A stretch of DNA of 64,000 bases from a beta proteobacterium L13 (GCA_000335715.1 AMYZ01000006.1:119388-183387); one strand, 5' to 3'; shown: positions 16,812-26,804, counted from the stretch's first letter. Notes: generated by a model from the sequence alone, not told the origin. Translations and numbers: made by a program.

Positions 16812-18374
16812 ATGGAGTTTAACATTAAAAGCGGAAGCCCGGAAAAACAGCGCGTAGCCTGCGTTGTGGTCGGTGTTTACGAAACCCGCAAGCTGTCTTT
16901 TGCTGCCGACCTGCTTGACCGCATATCGAACGGCTTCATTACCGATGTGCTCAAGCGTGGCGACATGGATGGCAAGCTGGGCACCACCCTGATCCTGCAT
17001 TCCGTGCCGCATACCCTGTGTGACCGCGTCATGCTGGTAGGCCTGGGTAAAGAGCGGGACTTCCGTGCCAAAGAGTACCGTGAAGCCATCCGCGCCTCGG
17101 TAAAAGCCCTGGCCGCGACCCAGTCCAACGAAGTGGTGAGCTACCTGTCCGAGCTGCACGTGAAGAAGCACGATGTAGAGTGGATGGTAGAGCAGGCCAC
17201 CGTGGTAACGCTGGACACCCTGTACCGTTTTGACAAGTTCAAGTCCCGGCTGGACGAAGTGCGCGAGCCGCGCAAGATGACGCTGGCCGTGCCGCGTCGC
17301 AGCGACCTGACCGATGGCGAACGCGGTCAGCAGCGTGGCCAGGCCATCGCTGCCGGCATGAAGTTGGCCAAAGATCTGGCCAACGCGCCAGGCAATGTCT
17401 GCACGCCGGTATACCTGGCCGAAGCCGCACGCGACATGGCGCTGGCCTTTGGTGCTGAGGCCGAGGTAATGGGCCCGGCCGAGCTGGACGCGCTGAAAAT
17501 GCATTCCTTCTTGTCTGTTGCCAAAGGCAGCGACGAAGAAGCCCGCTTTGTGGTGCTCAAGCACTTTGGTGCCAAAGACAAAAACGACCGTCCTATCGTG
17601 CTGGTAGGCAAGGGTCTCACCTTCGACTCCGGCGGTATTTCGTTGAAACCGGGCGAAGGCATGGATGAAATGAAGTACGACATGGGCGGTGCTGCTGCCG
17701 TGATCGGTGCTTTCCGTGCCGCTGTCGAGATGAAACTGCCGCTGAACCTGATCTGCGTGGTAGCGACCTGCGAAAACATGCCGTCCGGCCGTGCGCTGAA
17801 ACCGGGCGATATCGTGACTTCCATGTCCGGCCAGACCATCGAAGTGCTGAATACCGACGCCGAAGGCCGCCTGGTACTGTGCGATGCACTGACTTACGTC
17901 GAGCGCTTCAACCCGGCTACCGTGGTAGACGTGGCCACACTCACCGGCGCCTGCGTGGTAGCGCTGGGCCACATTGCTACCGGCCTGTACAGCAACCAGG
18001 ATAGCCTGGCCAAAGAGCTGTGGGCTGCCGGTGAAGAGGTGGGCGACCGCGCATGGCACATGCCGCTGTGGGACGAATACCAGGAACTGCTGAAGAGCCC
18101 GTTTGCCGACATGGCCAACATCGGTGGCCGTGCCGGTGGCAGCGTCAGCGCCGCCTGCTTCCTGTCGCGCTTTGCCAAAGCTTACGACTGGGCTCACCTG
18201 GATATCGCCGGTACCGCATGGCGTGGTGGCAAGGACAAGGGGGCTACCGGCCGCCCGGTGCCGATGCTGGTGCAGTTCCTGCAAGATCGTGCCGACATCG
18301 CACTGGGTAACGTGGTGCGCCGCGGCCGCCCCCGTCGTGAAGTGGTAGAAACGACAGAAGATGACGCGGATTGA
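16812..18374 (+). CDS. pepA: Leucyl aminopeptidase
   Basis: 520 residues, family M17. The C-terminal catalytic half holds VGKGLTFDSGGISLKPG (metal-binding Lys and Asp) and the signature NTDAEGRL. Two metal ions activate water to cleave N-terminal residues; PepA homologues can also bind DNA. The C-terminus has a basic then acidic tail (RRGRPRREVVETTEDDAD) that makes it slightly longer than E. coli PepA. The start at 16812 (MEFNIKSGSPEKQR) has GGAG 6 bases upstream. The 3' end overlaps holC by 14 bases. Confidence 0.95.
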   Translation: MEFNIKSGSPEKQRVACVVVGVYETRKLSFAADLLDRISNGFITDVLKRGDMDGKLGTTLILHSVPHTLCDRVMLVGLGKERDFRAKEYREAIRASVKALAATQSNEVVSYLSELHVKKHDVEWMVEQATVVTLDTLYRFDKFKSRLDEVREPRKMTLAVPRRSDLTDGERGQQRGQAIAAGMKLAKDLANAPGNVCTPVYLAEAARDMALAFGAEAEVMGPAELDALKMHSFLSVAKGSDEEARFVVLKHFGAKDKNDRPIVLVGKGLTFDSGGISLKPGEGMDEMKYDMGGAAAVIGAFRAAVEMKLPLNLICVVATCENMPSGRALKPGDIVTSMSGQTIEVLNTDAEGRLVLCDALTYVERFNPATVVDVATLTGACVVALGHIATGLYSNQDSLAKELWAAGEEVGDRAWHMPLWDEYQELLKSPFADMANIGGRAGGSVSAACFLSRFAKAYDWAHLDIAGTAWRGGKDKGATGRPVPMLVQFLQDRADIALGNVVRRGRPRREVVETTEDDAD

Positions 18375-18786
18375 TTTTTATACAGGTGTCGCCAACGTGC
18401 AGGCTTTTGCCTGCCGTGCGGCACAAACTGTATACCGCAAGGAAGAACGGCTACTGGTCGTTCTTCCTGACGACCAGGCGCTGCAGGCTTTTAGCCGGGC
18501 GCTTTGGTCTTTTGGCGATACCAGTTTCATTGCGCATTGCGAGTGGAACGCCGCCGAGGCACCCTCGTCGCGTATCTGGCTGTCTACCCATTTCGATATA
18601 CCTGCCGGCCCGACAGTTTTATTGAACCTGGGTGAAAAAATGCCTGTCAACCCAGCGGGGTTTTCCCGTATTCTGGAAGTGGTTAGCCAGGAGGAGGCTT
18701 CCCGGGCCGTAGCGCGAAAACGCTACCGCGCCTACCTCGACCTGGGCTTTGATATTCACCATCACGACATGAGTGATGCCGCATGA
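18361..18786 (+). CDS. holC: DNA polymerase III subunit chi
   Basis: 141 residues. Chi joins the clamp loader and binds single-strand binding protein during lagging-strand synthesis. Family features are the N-terminus TRIDFYTGV, a segment of the form LLVVLPDDQALQAFSRALWSF and the later FDIPAGPTVLLNL. It overlaps pepA and the next gene at both ends, so translation is coupled. pepA-holC linkage is common in Proteobacteria. Confidence 0.92.
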   Translation: MTRIDFYTGVANVQAFACRAAQTVYRKEERLLVVLPDDQALQAFSRALWSFGDTSFIAHCEWNAAEAPSSRIWLSTHFDIPAGPTVLLNLGEKMPVNPAGFSRILEVVSQEEASRAVARKRYRAYLDLGFDIHHHDMSDAA

Positions 18787-20939
18787 CAAACCCGACTCCC
18801 GACCAGGGCTGGAACCCGCAAGATCTGCCTGTACTGACCGATGTGGTAGAGGTAGAAGCGATTCCGGTGCTGGATATCCCCGCCTACGATTTTTCTGCCG
18901 AGCTGGACGCACTGGCGCAGGTTTTACCCGACGAAGCGCCGCCAGAGCTGACCCTGCCGGACGAGCTTTCGCTCGATGATGTGCTGGGCGATGATCTGGG
19001 CGATACCGAGCAAGCCAGCCTCAATGCCAGCCAGCTGATAGAACGCCTGCCATCGCTGGATCTGGAAGTCGATCTGCCTACCGAGCTGTCCCTTGACGAC
19101 GTGTTGCCAGGCCTGGATCGCCATCATGGTGATACGCCCCAGGCCCGCGCCTTGCCTGATGCTGCGCAGCCCGCGGATGACTTTGTTTTCGAGCTGGACG
19201 ACGTACCGCTGGCCAGTTCGCCTGTTGATGCCGCCGGCAATGACGGTCTCGGGGCGCTCTTTGCCCGCGCCACGTTCGAGCCGGTAGTGCCCAGTATCGA
19301 TGCAGTACTGCCGCAGGCGCCGGCCGTCGCCGAGCCAAGCGTCTTGCAGCCAGACCAGGCATCGCTGGACCAGTTTGCTGCCCAGCTGGACGATTTTGAT
19401 GAGCCGGCAGACCTGCCGGAGCTGCCGCTGGATGCCTTCCTCAGCAAAGCCGACGACGCTACCGCCCCGCAAGCAGAGGTCTTTGCGGCGGCGTCTACCG
19501 ACGACGAATGGGCCGGCACCTGGGAGCCGCCAAGCGCGCCAGCGGCCGATCTGGCCGAGTTGAACGCTGTGCCGGTGCTGATGCCCGAACCTGACGCGTC
19601 TCCCGTGTTGCAAAGCAGCCCGCCATTGCTGACCGATGCTGCGTGGGAAGTGACAGGCACTGATGCGGCGTTGGCCAGTGATGCGGCCAACCCGGCAGCC
19701 GAGGCCGCCTTGCCGGAACAGCCAGCCGCCTCCGCGTTTGAAGCCTTGCCATGGGATGTGCCTGATGAGCCGGCTGCCAGCCTGGCGATGTCGATTGACG
19801 ACATTCTGGCAGGTTTGCAGCCGGTGCAGCCTCCTTTGGCTGTGGCGCAGGACGACGAGCTGCCAAGCCCGGTAACGTTGGCCGAGCCTGTGGAAGATGC
19901 CTGGGTGTCTGTTGAAGAGCCCATGGTGCAGTCGACCTTCGGTGCCGAGGTAGCGGCTACTGCTGTGCAGGATGAAGTCGTGGTAGACGCCGACCTTATC
20001 GCGCCGCCCGCCGCGCCGGATCTGATGGCGGATGCTGTCGAGCTGGTGATGAGTGAGCCGGTCGAAGATACAGCGTTTGCGGATACGACAGCTGCGCCTG
20101 ATATGTTCGCAGCTGCCGAGCCCGCCAGCACGTTTGATCAGATTAATAGTGAGCTTGGCCGCGCGGTCGAGCCGGTGCCGGCCTGGCTGCAGGTGGCGCA
20201 GGCAGAGTTGGCCGCAGACGAGCCAGCGTTGCCGCAGCCGTCTGTGTCCGAACCCGTGCAAAGCATTTCGCTGGATAGCCTGCCCATGGGGGTATTGGGT
20301 GGCGGGCTTGGCTTGGCAACGGCGGCGGTGTCGCCAGCCGCTACGCTGGGCGAGCCGGCCGGCAAGCTGCCAGGTGGCGATTGGCCATTGGCAGGCAGCG
20401 GCTTTCATGCTGGCGATAAAGAAGTTGAGCTGGCATGGGCGCGTGACCTGGGGGCAGAACCACCGCTAGATCTGGATCAGCTGCCGGATGCCAGCGAGCC
20501 CGAGGTGGCGCCGGTAATCGCAGAGGTCATTCGTGTGCGGCGCCAGCCATTGGTGGCCGATGAGTTGGCCGCACCCGCTGCCGTGGCCAGCCAGGTGCCG
20601 GTACAAACTGTGCCAGTGCTGTCCGAAAGCGATATCCACATTGAAGCAGTGGGTCAGGCCATGCCGGCAGAGCCAGGCCAGCCACCCGCAGCGTTTGCTG
20701 TGGCGGCAGGGCTGGATGAAAACGCACTGATCGAGGCCCTTTACGCCCGCGTGTTGCCGCGCATGAAAGTCGAGCTGGCGCTATGGATGCAGGATGCGCT
20801 GGAGCAGCAAGCCAAACAGCTGATGGCTGGTGTGATGAAGCAGCTGAAAGAAGATTTTGACATGATGCTGGCCGAGTCCCTGCGCGCCTCGCTGCGCGAA
20901 GCGCTGGATGAAGCCGCTAGCCATAATAAGGAAGTTTGA
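18783..20939 (+). CDS. Large acidic, mostly disordered protein (DUF2486-like ends)
   Basis: 718 residues, very rich in Ala, Asp, Glu, Pro and Val with few basic residues until the end; most of it is predicted disordered from composition. The N-terminal LPVLTDVVEVEAIPVLDIP, and a helical C-terminus (LIEALYARVLPRMKVELAL to about residue 715), resemble what I recall of the DUF2486 proteins that sit between holC and valS in Betaproteobacteria. The segment LP-(D/T)-ELSLDDVL occurs twice near residues 60 and 100, suggesting degenerate repeats. It overlaps holC by 4 bases and the next gene by 1. No enzyme motif, signal peptide or membrane segment is seen. A repeat copy lies at 19683. Confidence 0.75.
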   Translation: MTNPTPDQGWNPQDLPVLTDVVEVEAIPVLDIPAYDFSAELDALAQVLPDEAPPELTLPDELSLDDVLGDDLGDTEQASLNASQLIERLPSLDLEVDLPTELSLDDVLPGLDRHHGDTPQARALPDAAQPADDFVFELDDVPLASSPVDAAGNDGLGALFARATFEPVVPSIDAVLPQAPAVAEPSVLQPDQASLDQFAAQLDDFDEPADLPELPLDAFLSKADDATAPQAEVFAAASTDDEWAGTWEPPSAPAADLAELNAVPVLMPEPDASPVLQSSPPLLTDAAWEVTGTDAALASDAANPAAEAALPEQPAASAFEALPWDVPDEPAASLAMSIDDILAGLQPVQPPLAVAQDDELPSPVTLAEPVEDAWVSVEEPMVQSTFGAEVAATAVQDEVVVDADLIAPPAAPDLMADAVELVMSEPVEDTAFADTTAAPDMFAAAEPASTFDQINSELGRAVEPVPAWLQVAQAELAADEPALPQPSVSEPVQSISLDSLPMGVLGGGLGLATAAVSPAATLGEPAGKLPGGDWPLAGSGFHAGDKEVELAWARDLGAEPPLDLDQLPDASEPEVAPVIAEVIRVRRQPLVADELAAPAAVASQVPVQTVPVLSESDIHIEAVGQAMPAEPGQPPAAFAVAAGLDENALIEALYARVLPRMKVELALWMQDALEQQAKQLMAGVMKQLKEDFDMMLAESLRASLREALDEAASHNKEV

Positions 20940-21493
20940 TGACTGACCGCCTGTCCAGCATTATCACCCGCGGTGGTGATGCGGGTACTACCGGCCTGGG
21001 TGATGGTAGCCGGGTGTCGAAGAATGCCGACCGTATTCACGCACTGGGCGATGTGGACGAACTCAATTGCATTATCGGTTTGCTGCGCTGCGAAAGCCTG
21101 CCTGCGGGCGTGGATGCCTTCCTGGCAGAAGTGCAGCACGATCTGTTTGATCTGGGCTCCGAGCTGGCCGTGCCTGGCTACCAGGCCCTGCAAGAAGCCC
21201 AGCTTGCCATGCTGGAGCACCACGCGGCCGAATGGAACGCGCAATTGCCCCCGCTGAAGGAGTTCATTTTGCCTGGCGGCTCGCGTGCCGCCGCTGTCGC
21301 GCACCAGGGGCGGGCGGTATGCCGACGTGCCGAACGCAGTGTGGTGGCGCTGGGCGAGTTTGATACCATGCCAGCCCTGCCTCGCCAGTACCTGAACCGC
21401 TTGTCCGATGTGCTGTTCATCCTGTCGCGGCACCTGAATGTGGCTGCTGCAGTGCCGGACGTACTGTGGTTACCCAGACGTACCGCCGGCTAG
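20939..21493 (+). CDS. PduO-type ATP:cob(I)alamin adenosyltransferase
   Basis: 184 residues. ITRGGDAGTTGLGDGSRVSKNADRIHALGDVDELN is the ATP-binding N-terminus of the family, and VCRRAERSVV with YLNRLSDVLFILSRH forms the conserved C-terminal helices. It adenosylates reduced cobalamin to make coenzyme B12. The ATG at 20939 has AAGGAAG 4 bases upstream and shares its A with the preceding stop; an in-frame TTG one codon earlier is less likely. Other cobalamin genes are not nearby. Confidence 0.92.
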   Translation: MTDRLSSIITRGGDAGTTGLGDGSRVSKNADRIHALGDVDELNCIIGLLRCESLPAGVDAFLAEVQHDLFDLGSELAVPGYQALQEAQLAMLEHHAAEWNAQLPPLKEFILPGGSRAAAVAHQGRAVCRRAERSVVALGEFDTMPALPRQYLNRLSDVLFILSRHLNVAAAVPDVLWLPRRTAG

Positions 21494-21509
21494 CCGGCTA
21501 TTGCACAAC

Positions 21510-21537
21510 AACGGCCTGCGGGCCGTTTTTTGTTTTT
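21510..21537 (+). terminator. Intrinsic terminator after the adenosyltransferase gene
   Basis: Stem AACGGCC/GGCCGTT with a TGCG loop, then TTTTTTGTTTTT, 16 bases after the stop codon. Confidence 0.85.
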
Positions 21538-21553
21538 GGCGTTGGCGGGTGGC

Positions 21554-22738
21554 TCAGGCGCTGGCGGGCCGGCTGGCGTAACCCAGGTGCGAGGAGAGTT
21601 CGCTGGAGGCGACCGGGCGGCCCAGATAGAAGCCTTGCAGTTCCAGCTCGGGGTAGCGGCCTTGCAGGTAGGCCAGGTCGTGCGGGTTGTCTATGCCTTC
21701 GGCTACCATGCGTAGCTGCAGCTGTTGGCCAATGCGGATAATGCCGTCCAGAATGCTCTGTGTACGGTGTGCCTGGTGAATGTTCTTGATCAGTGAGCGG
21801 TCCAGCTTTAGCTCGGTAATCGGCAGGTCTTTCAGCTGTTCCAGGTTGGTGTGCCCGGCGCCAAAATCGTCCAGCGACAGCTCGAAGCCACGCATGCGCA
21901 GGCGCAGCAGCGCCGCCAGTGTATTGCCCAGGTTGCTGAATGCCATGGTCTCGGTAATCTCCAGCACGATTTGCCGTGGCGGAATCTGCCGTTCTTCTAC
22001 CTCTTTGATCAGCCAGTCAAAAAACTCGGCATCGTCCAGCAGCCCGCGCGACAGGTTGATCGACAGCCGCAGGTCTTGCGCCCACGGGTTGCGGGTCAGC
22101 AAGTCCAGGCTGGTTTGCACGATGCGTCGGGTCAGCAGCACGATAAAGCCTTCATGCTCCAGGCGGTCGATGAAGCTGGCCGGGCCCAGCAAGCCATAGG
22201 CCGGGTGCTGCCAGCGTGCCAGCGCCTCTACCTGCACGGCGCGGTGTTCGTGCTGGCTGTAAATGGGCTGGAAGTGCGCACAGAACTGGTTATGTGCCAG
22301 CCCGGTAAAAATCTCGGACAGCGGAATGGCGTGCTCGGCGGTGCCCGGCCCCTGGCGCCGTAACAGCAGCTGTTGCACCTCGTGCAGCAGGGTGTCAACT
22401 TCGAAAGGCTTGGCCAGGTAGGCAATATTGGCAAAACCCAGCTCTTCGGCAGCGCGCATGCAGTTGGACAACAACTCGGGCATGTGGCCGCTCAATAGCA
22501 GTAGTGAGGGCAGCTGCACATGGCGTGACAGCTGCTGGATCAACTCAATACCATCCATGCCCGGCATGTTGATGTCGGTGATTACCAGGTCCAGCTGCGG
22601 TAGCTGGCGTGCCAGCTGGGCTGCCCAGCGGCCATCCGAAGCTTCGTGCACCTCAACGTCTGGCAGGGTGCGGCACAGTGCGACCAGTGCCTCGCGCTGG
22701 CTGGTGCTGTCTTCTGCAATGAGGATGTGGCACGGCAT
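21554..22738 (-). CDS. Response regulator with EAL output, cyclic-di-GMP phosphodiesterase
   Basis: 394 residues. The receiver domain (1-125) shows ILIAEDS, the phosphoacceptor Asp in LVITDINMPGMDGIEL and Lys in YLAKPFE. The EAL domain (about 150-385) has VEALARW, LSINLSR, LEITE, LDDFGAG, LKLDRS, VAEGID and LQGFYLG, so all catalytic positions are kept. The architecture is that of RocR/PvrR: phosphorylation should tune cyclic-di-GMP breakdown. No partner kinase is adjacent; the orphan kinase at 32244 is a remote candidate. The start at 22738 has a GGGGGAAG site, unlike the upstream in-frame start at 22801. Confidence 0.9.
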   Translation of the reverse strand: MPCHILIAEDSTSQREALVALCRTLPDVEVHEASDGRWAAQLARQLPQLDLVITDINMPGMDGIELIQQLSRHVQLPSLLLLSGHMPELLSNCMRAAEELGFANIAYLAKPFEVDTLLHEVQQLLLRRQGPGTAEHAIPLSEIFTGLAHNQFCAHFQPIYSQHEHRAVQVEALARWQHPAYGLLGPASFIDRLEHEGFIVLLTRRIVQTSLDLLTRNPWAQDLRLSINLSRGLLDDAEFFDWLIKEVEERQIPPRQIVLEITETMAFSNLGNTLAALLRLRMRGFELSLDDFGAGHTNLEQLKDLPITELKLDRSLIKNIHQAHRTQSILDGIIRIGQQLQLRMVAEGIDNPHDLAYLQGRYPELELQGFYLGRPVASSELSSHLGYASRPASA

Positions 22739-22878
22739 GACGGTCTTCCCCCTCGGGTGGTCAGCTAAGTATAAGCAGACGCCATAGAAATTCACAGTCA
22801 TTCTATATGCATAGCTTTGTTTTGGCGGCCTTTGGGGCAGTTATGGCACAATGCGGGCTGTTGAAGAGAGGTTGAATC

Positions 22879-23418
22879 ATGAAAAAGCAGGCAATGCAGC
22901 AAGCCATTGACCAAGCCTTGGCCCAGGGCCAAAGCAAGCAGGCGATATACAGCGAGCTGCAAGCCAGTGCGGCCAACCCTGGCCAGCTGGCCTATTTGTT
23001 GGCCGCCACGGCTACCCCGGCGCGCCGCCGGCAGTATCAGGTAAAAAATCACACCCTCATTGCGGTGATGATGGGCTTTTCCCTGCTATCACTGGGCGTG
23101 GGCTACCAGAATGGCCAGCTGCTGGGCGGGCAGGGTGTCTGGATGGCGCTGTTTTCGGCGCTGGTGCCGGCGGCGTTTGCCGCAGGTTTTTCGCGCTGGA
23201 TCGCGGCCGCATTCAATGTTTATATCCTGTACGCGCTGATCCAGCTGCCGCAGCTGGTATCGCAGCTGCCCCAGGGTGGCTGGGCGGTGGTGCAGGGCCT
23301 CATGACGCTACTGACCCTGCTGTTGACCTGGCACGTGCGCAGCCTGGCTTTCCCCGACTTTAACCCCATGGCCATGCCGCGGCGTGATGCGCAGGGGCAG
23401 TTTATCTTCCGCGACTAA
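22879..23418 (+). CDS. Membrane protein of unknown function
   Basis: 179 residues. Residues 1-55 are soluble, Gln/Ala-rich and helical (MQQAIDQALAQGQSKQAIY), then about four membrane segments follow, with a short charged tail ending RRDAQGQFIFRD. The AGAGAGG site fits the ATG. I recognise no family. A repeat copy at 22969 lies in the N-terminal part. It stands alone between the divergent REC-EAL gene and a terminator. Confidence 0.7.
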   Translation: MKKQAMQQAIDQALAQGQSKQAIYSELQASAANPGQLAYLLAATATPARRRQYQVKNHTLIAVMMGFSLLSLGVGYQNGQLLGGQGVWMALFSALVPAAFAAGFSRWIAAAFNVYILYALIQLPQLVSQLPQGGWAVVQGLMTLLTLLLTWHVRSLAFPDFNPMAMPRRDAQGQFIFRD

Positions 23419-23468
23419 ACTGCACGGCTACCGCTGGCTGCCCAGGGCTGCTGGCCCGGCGCTAAAAC

Positions 23469-23502
23469 AAACCCCCTGCCCACGTCAGTGAGCAGGGGGT
23501 TT
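23469..23502. terminator. Hairpin between convergent genes
   Basis: An 11-base perfect stem (AAACCCCCTGC/GCAGGGGGTTT) with a 12-base loop. The T-run is short in both directions, so it is a moderate bidirectional terminator. Confidence 0.65.
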
Positions 23503-23524
23503 GGCTTGCGGCTGCCTGCGCTAT

Positions 23525-24643
23525 TCAAGGCTGCTGCGGTATGTACAGCGTGCCCTGCATCAGCGGCCGCGCATGGCGTGTCATCACCACCTCGCTTACC
23601 TGCCAGCTGTGCCCGTGGCGCTGCACAATGGCCTCCAGCGTCTGGCAGCCACCGGCGTGGGCAAAGGTGAAAGGTTGGCCGCGTACCGGTGCGCCGCACA
23701 GCTCGGCCGCCAGCGTGTTCTTGATGGCGGCAGCGGCTGCCAGCGCGATGGCGCCGGTGCCGGTGTAGGCGTGGTGCAGGCGGCCCATGGACACGATGCG
23801 GGCAGTCAGCGCGCAGCCGGGCTGGCTGGCTGGCGACAGAAAGCTGATCTTGGGCGTAGCAGGGCGTTCGCGCTGGATGGTGTCGATGTCCGGCCCCAGC
23901 TTCATCATCACCGCGCCGGCGCAGCGCGCCCATTCCAGTTTTTGTTGCTGTTCGGGGCTGAGGGCGTGGCCGGTTTCGTCGCCGCGCAGGCCCAGATCGG
24001 CCGCGCGCACGAATACGGTGGGGTTGCCGGCGTCAATCAAGGTAGCCTCCAGCGTGCTGCCGTCTGGCAGGGCAAGGGTGTCGCGTGGGCGGCCAGTGGG
24101 GAACAGCTTGCCGCTGGCGCCGCCTGCCGGGTCCAGGAAACGCAGCCGTATCGGCGCCGCCGGGAAGGCGATGCCGTCCAGCTGGTAGTCGCCCCACCAA
24201 ACCGGTGCGCCGTCCTGCATCGTGAGCTCGGCAATGATTTTCTTGCCGATATTGGCCTGCCAGATGTGCACGGCTACCGGGCCGTTGGCCGGTGCGCCGG
24301 CTACCAGCTGCTGCATCAGCGCAAATACCGGCACGGCGGCGCTGAGGTTGCCGCAGTTACCGGACCAATCCACCAGCGCGTCGGCGATGGCGACGTGGCC
24401 GAACAGGTAGTCCACGTGGCAGCCGGGCTGTTGCGACGGGCCGATGATGACGATCTTGCTGGTGCTGGAAATGCCGGTGCCCAGGCCGTCCAGCTGGCCG
24501 CCGTACGGGTCGGGGCTGCCCAGTGCGCGCATCAGCAGCGCCTGTACGCGGGCCGGGTCGTCGGGTAGCTGGTCGGCGCGAAAGAACAGGCCTTTGCTGG
24601 TGCCGCCACGCATCAGCGTGGCGGGGAGTGTGGTAAACGTCAT
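23525..24643 (-). CDS. PrpF-family isomerase (2-methylaconitate/oxalomesaconate type)
   Basis: 372 residues, two-domain diaminopimelate-epimerase-like fold. Markers are [12 protein letters not shown] at the N-terminus, [15 protein letters not shown] with a conserved Lys, and SGNCGN carrying the likely active-site Cys, with [13 protein letters not shown] sequence behind it. PrpF moves the double bond of 2-methylaconitate in propionate breakdown; relatives isomerise 4-oxalomesaconate. No prpBCD genes or aromatic-acid genes are adjacent: it follows cca with a 4-base overlap, so the substrate remains open. A repeat copy lies at 23673. Confidence 0.82.
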   Translation of the reverse strand: MTFTTLPATLMRGGTSKGLFFRADQLPDDPARVQALLMRALGSPDPYGGQLDGLGTGISSTSKIVIIGPSQQPGCHVDYLFGHVAIADALVDWSGNCGNLSAAVPVFALMQQLVAGAPANGPVAVHIWQANIGKKIIAELTMQDGAPVWWGDYQLDGIAFPAAPIRLRFLDPAGGASGKLFPTGRPRDTLALPDGSTLEATLIDAGNPTVFVRAADLGLRGDETGHALSPEQQQKLEWARCAGAVMMKLGPDIDTIQRERPATPKISFLSPASQPGCALTARIVSMGRLHHAYTGTGAIALAAAAAIKNTLAAELCGAPVRGQPFTFAHAGGCQTLEAIVQRHGHSWQVSEVVMTRHARPLMQGTLYIPQQP

Positions 24644-25866
24644 GCCGGGTGCGGGTAGGTTTTCTTGGCCTGGGCGATGGCGGCCACGCGGGCAGCATCC
24701 ACCGCCTGGGCGATGTTTTTCTTGTCGGTACAGGCTTTGGCTACCGCGCCAGCGTCCACCGCCTGGGCTGCGGCCAACATGGCGGCCAGGTAGTCGGCCT
24801 GCGGGTAATCACACTGCTCGAAGTGCAGGCGGCCACGCGCGTCGGCCACGCAGGCGGCCAACAGCTGGGCAAAGCGTTCCGGGCGCCGCAGCGCGTCGCA
24901 GTCGCGCAGCAGGCCCAGTACGGTATCCGGGCGTAGCTGGAAGGCAGTGTGTACCTTGGTGTGGTACAGCGCGGTGATGCGTGCCAGGTCGCGGCACTCG
25001 GCGGGGACGCGCAGCCGTTCGCACAGCGCCAGCAGCGGCGCTTCGCCACGCGGCTCGTGGCCGATGTGGCGTGGCAGGATGTCGGCCGGCGTACGCGCCT
25101 TGCCCAGGTCGTGCATCAGCGCGGCAAAACGCACCGGCAGCGGCTGGTTTTGGCTGGCGCTGTAGTCCAGCACGCGCATCACGTGGTCGCCGGTGTCGAT
25201 TTCCGGGTGGTAATCGGCGCGTTGCGGCACGCCGAACAGCGCGTCCACTTCGGGCAGCAGCCGCGCCAGGGCGCCACAGTCACGCAAAGTCAGCAGCATG
25301 CGCGACGGGCTGTCGGTCATCAGGCCCTTGGCCAGCTCTTGCCACACGCGCTCGGCCACCAGCGCGTCCACTTCGCCGTTGGCCACCATCTGCTGCATCA
25401 GTGCTTGCGTTTCCGGCGCTACGGCAAAGCCGAAGCGCGCGGCAAAGCGCGCCAGGCGCAGGATGCGCACCGGGTCTTCGGTAAAAGCCGGGCTCACATG
25501 GCGCAGCACGCCGGCCTCTACGTCGGCCACGCCGCCGTAGGGGTCGATCAGCGTGCCGTCGTCGTCCTGGGCGATGGCGTTGATGGTGAGGTCGCGGCGG
25601 ACCAGGTCTTCTTCCAGCGTGACATCCGGCGCGGCGTGGAAGGTAAAGCCGTGGTAGCCGCGGCCAACCTTGCGCTCGGTGCGCGCCAGCGCGTATTCCT
25701 CGTGTGTGTGCGGGTGCAGAAAGACAGGAAAGTCCTTGCCCACCGGCTTGAAGCCACGCGCGAGCATGGCTTCCGGTGTGGCACCTACCACTACCCAGTC
25801 ACGGTCTTTGACCGGCAGGCCCAGCAGGCGGTCGCGTACGGCACCGCCAACGATATAGCACTTCAT
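24640..25866 (-). CDS. cca: CCA-adding tRNA nucleotidyltransferase with HD domain
   Basis: 408 residues. [14 protein letters not shown] and [12 protein letters not shown] form the nucleotidyltransferase head (catalytic DxD read as DRD), [15 protein letters not shown] and [16 protein letters not shown] are the conserved neck motifs, and the C-terminal HD domain has [11 protein letters not shown]. It repairs and builds the CCA end of tRNAs, and the HD domain adds phosphatase/phosphodiesterase activity as in E. coli. The ATG at 25866 shares one base with the previous stop (TGATG); upstream in-frame codons belong to the neighbouring gene. A repeat copy lies at 25660. Confidence 0.94.
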   Translation of the reverse strand: MKCYIVGGAVRDRLLGLPVKDRDWVVVGATPEAMLARGFKPVGKDFPVFLHPHTHEEYALARTERKVGRGYHGFTFHAAPDVTLEEDLVRRDLTINAIAQDDDGTLIDPYGGVADVEAGVLRHVSPAFTEDPVRILRLARFAARFGFAVAPETQALMQQMVANGEVDALVAERVWQELAKGLMTDSPSRMLLTLRDCGALARLLPEVDALFGVPQRADYHPEIDTGDHVMRVLDYSASQNQPLPVRFAALMHDLGKARTPADILPRHIGHEPRGEAPLLALCERLRVPAECRDLARITALYHTKVHTAFQLRPDTVLGLLRDCDALRRPERFAQLLAACVADARGRLHFEQCDYPQADYLAAMLAAAQAVDAGAVAKACTDKKNIAQAVDAARVAAIAQAKKTYPHPA

Positions 25867-26804
25867 CAGCGGGCGGCCCTGGCGCGGTAGCGGTCCAGTG
25901 TCAGGTTGCATTCCTGCTCGCCCAGATAGAACGGCGCTACCGCTTCCAGCGCGGTGGGGGCAAAGCCCAGCAGCGCGGCGGGGAAGGGCTGGTCGCTGAC
26001 GTTGTCCACCCGCAGCGAGCGCACGTTGTCGGCGCTGAGCAAGGCGGGGCCGGGCAGCAGGCCCAACAGCGTGGCTTGCAGCATGGCGGCCCATTCCGGC
26101 AGGCCGATGATGGTGCGCGGGTGGCCGGACAGGTTGGCCGCGTAGGCCACCAGCTGGCGTAGCGTGTAGGTGCCGGGGCCGGCCAGGTCCAGCTTGCGGC
26201 CAACGGTGGCCGGGCGCGCCAGGCTGGCGGCCACGGCGCGGGCCACGTCGTCTACCCACACCGGGGCAAAGCGGGTATCGGCGCCGCCGATGGGTAGAAA
26301 TGGCGCCGTGGCGGCCAATTTGGCAAACATATTGAGGAAGTTGTCACCGGCGCCAAAGATCACTGACGGGCGCAGGATGGTGTAATCCAGGCCGCTGGCT
26401 TCGATCAGCCGTTCGGCCTTGCCCTTGGTTTGCTGGTAGTCGCTGGGGGCCTGCTCGCTGGCACCCAGCGCGCTGATGTGCACCAGGCGGCGGATGCCAC
26501 TGGCGTGGCAGGCGGCCACGATTTTTTCTACCAGCTGTACGTGGGCGCGCTCGAAGGCGTCGCGGCTGCCATGCAGGATGCCCACCATGCTGACCACGGC
26601 GTCATGGCCGGCCAGCAGCGCGGCCAACTGTGCCGGCTCGTGCACATTGCACTCGCGCAGCTCGGCGTGCGGCAGCGGGATCAGCGTGGCCTTGTGGCGT
26701 TCGCGGTTGCGGGTGGCCAGCGTCAGCGCGTGGCCATCACGGGTAAGGTGTTCTGCAATGTGGCTGCCGACGAAACCGGCGCCGCCGATAATGGCTACTT
26801 TCAT
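25866..26804 (-). CDS. NAD(P)-binding epimerase-like protein (complex I NDUFA9 family)
   Basis: 312 residues, atypical short-chain dehydrogenase. The Rossmann motif [18 protein letters not shown] is at residues 3-20, followed by [11 protein letters not shown] and [31 protein letters not shown] with the YxxxK-like position changed to YQQTK. Bacterial members are annotated by similarity to the complex I accessory subunit NDUFA9; they may act in lipid or quinone chemistry. It is the first gene of a three-gene unit with cca and the PrpF-like gene. A repeat copy lies at 26132. Confidence 0.85.
   Translation of the reverse strand: MKVAIIGGAGFVGSHIAEHLTRDGHALTLATRNRERHKATLIPLPHAELRECNVHEPAQLAALLAGHDAVVSMVGILHGSRDAFERAHVQLVEKIVAACHASGIRRLVHISALGASEQAPSDYQQTKGKAERLIEASGLDYTILRPSVIFGAGDNFLNMFAKLAATAPFLPIGGADTRFAPVWVDDVARAVAASLARPATVGRKLDLAGPGTYTLRQLVAYAANLSGHPRTIIGLPEWAAMLQATLLGLLPGPALLSADNVRSLRVDNVSDQPFPAALLGFAPTALEAVAPFYLGEQECNLTLDRYRARAAR

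Noticed and set aside
16749..18284. 511-codon open frame antisense to pepA
   Set aside because: Mirror frame of a well-conserved gene in GC-rich DNA; no ribosome site or family similarity.
18924..20408. Open frames antisense to the acidic protein
   Set aside because: Low-complexity mirror of an Ala/Asp-rich gene; the sense frame is locked to its neighbours by overlaps.
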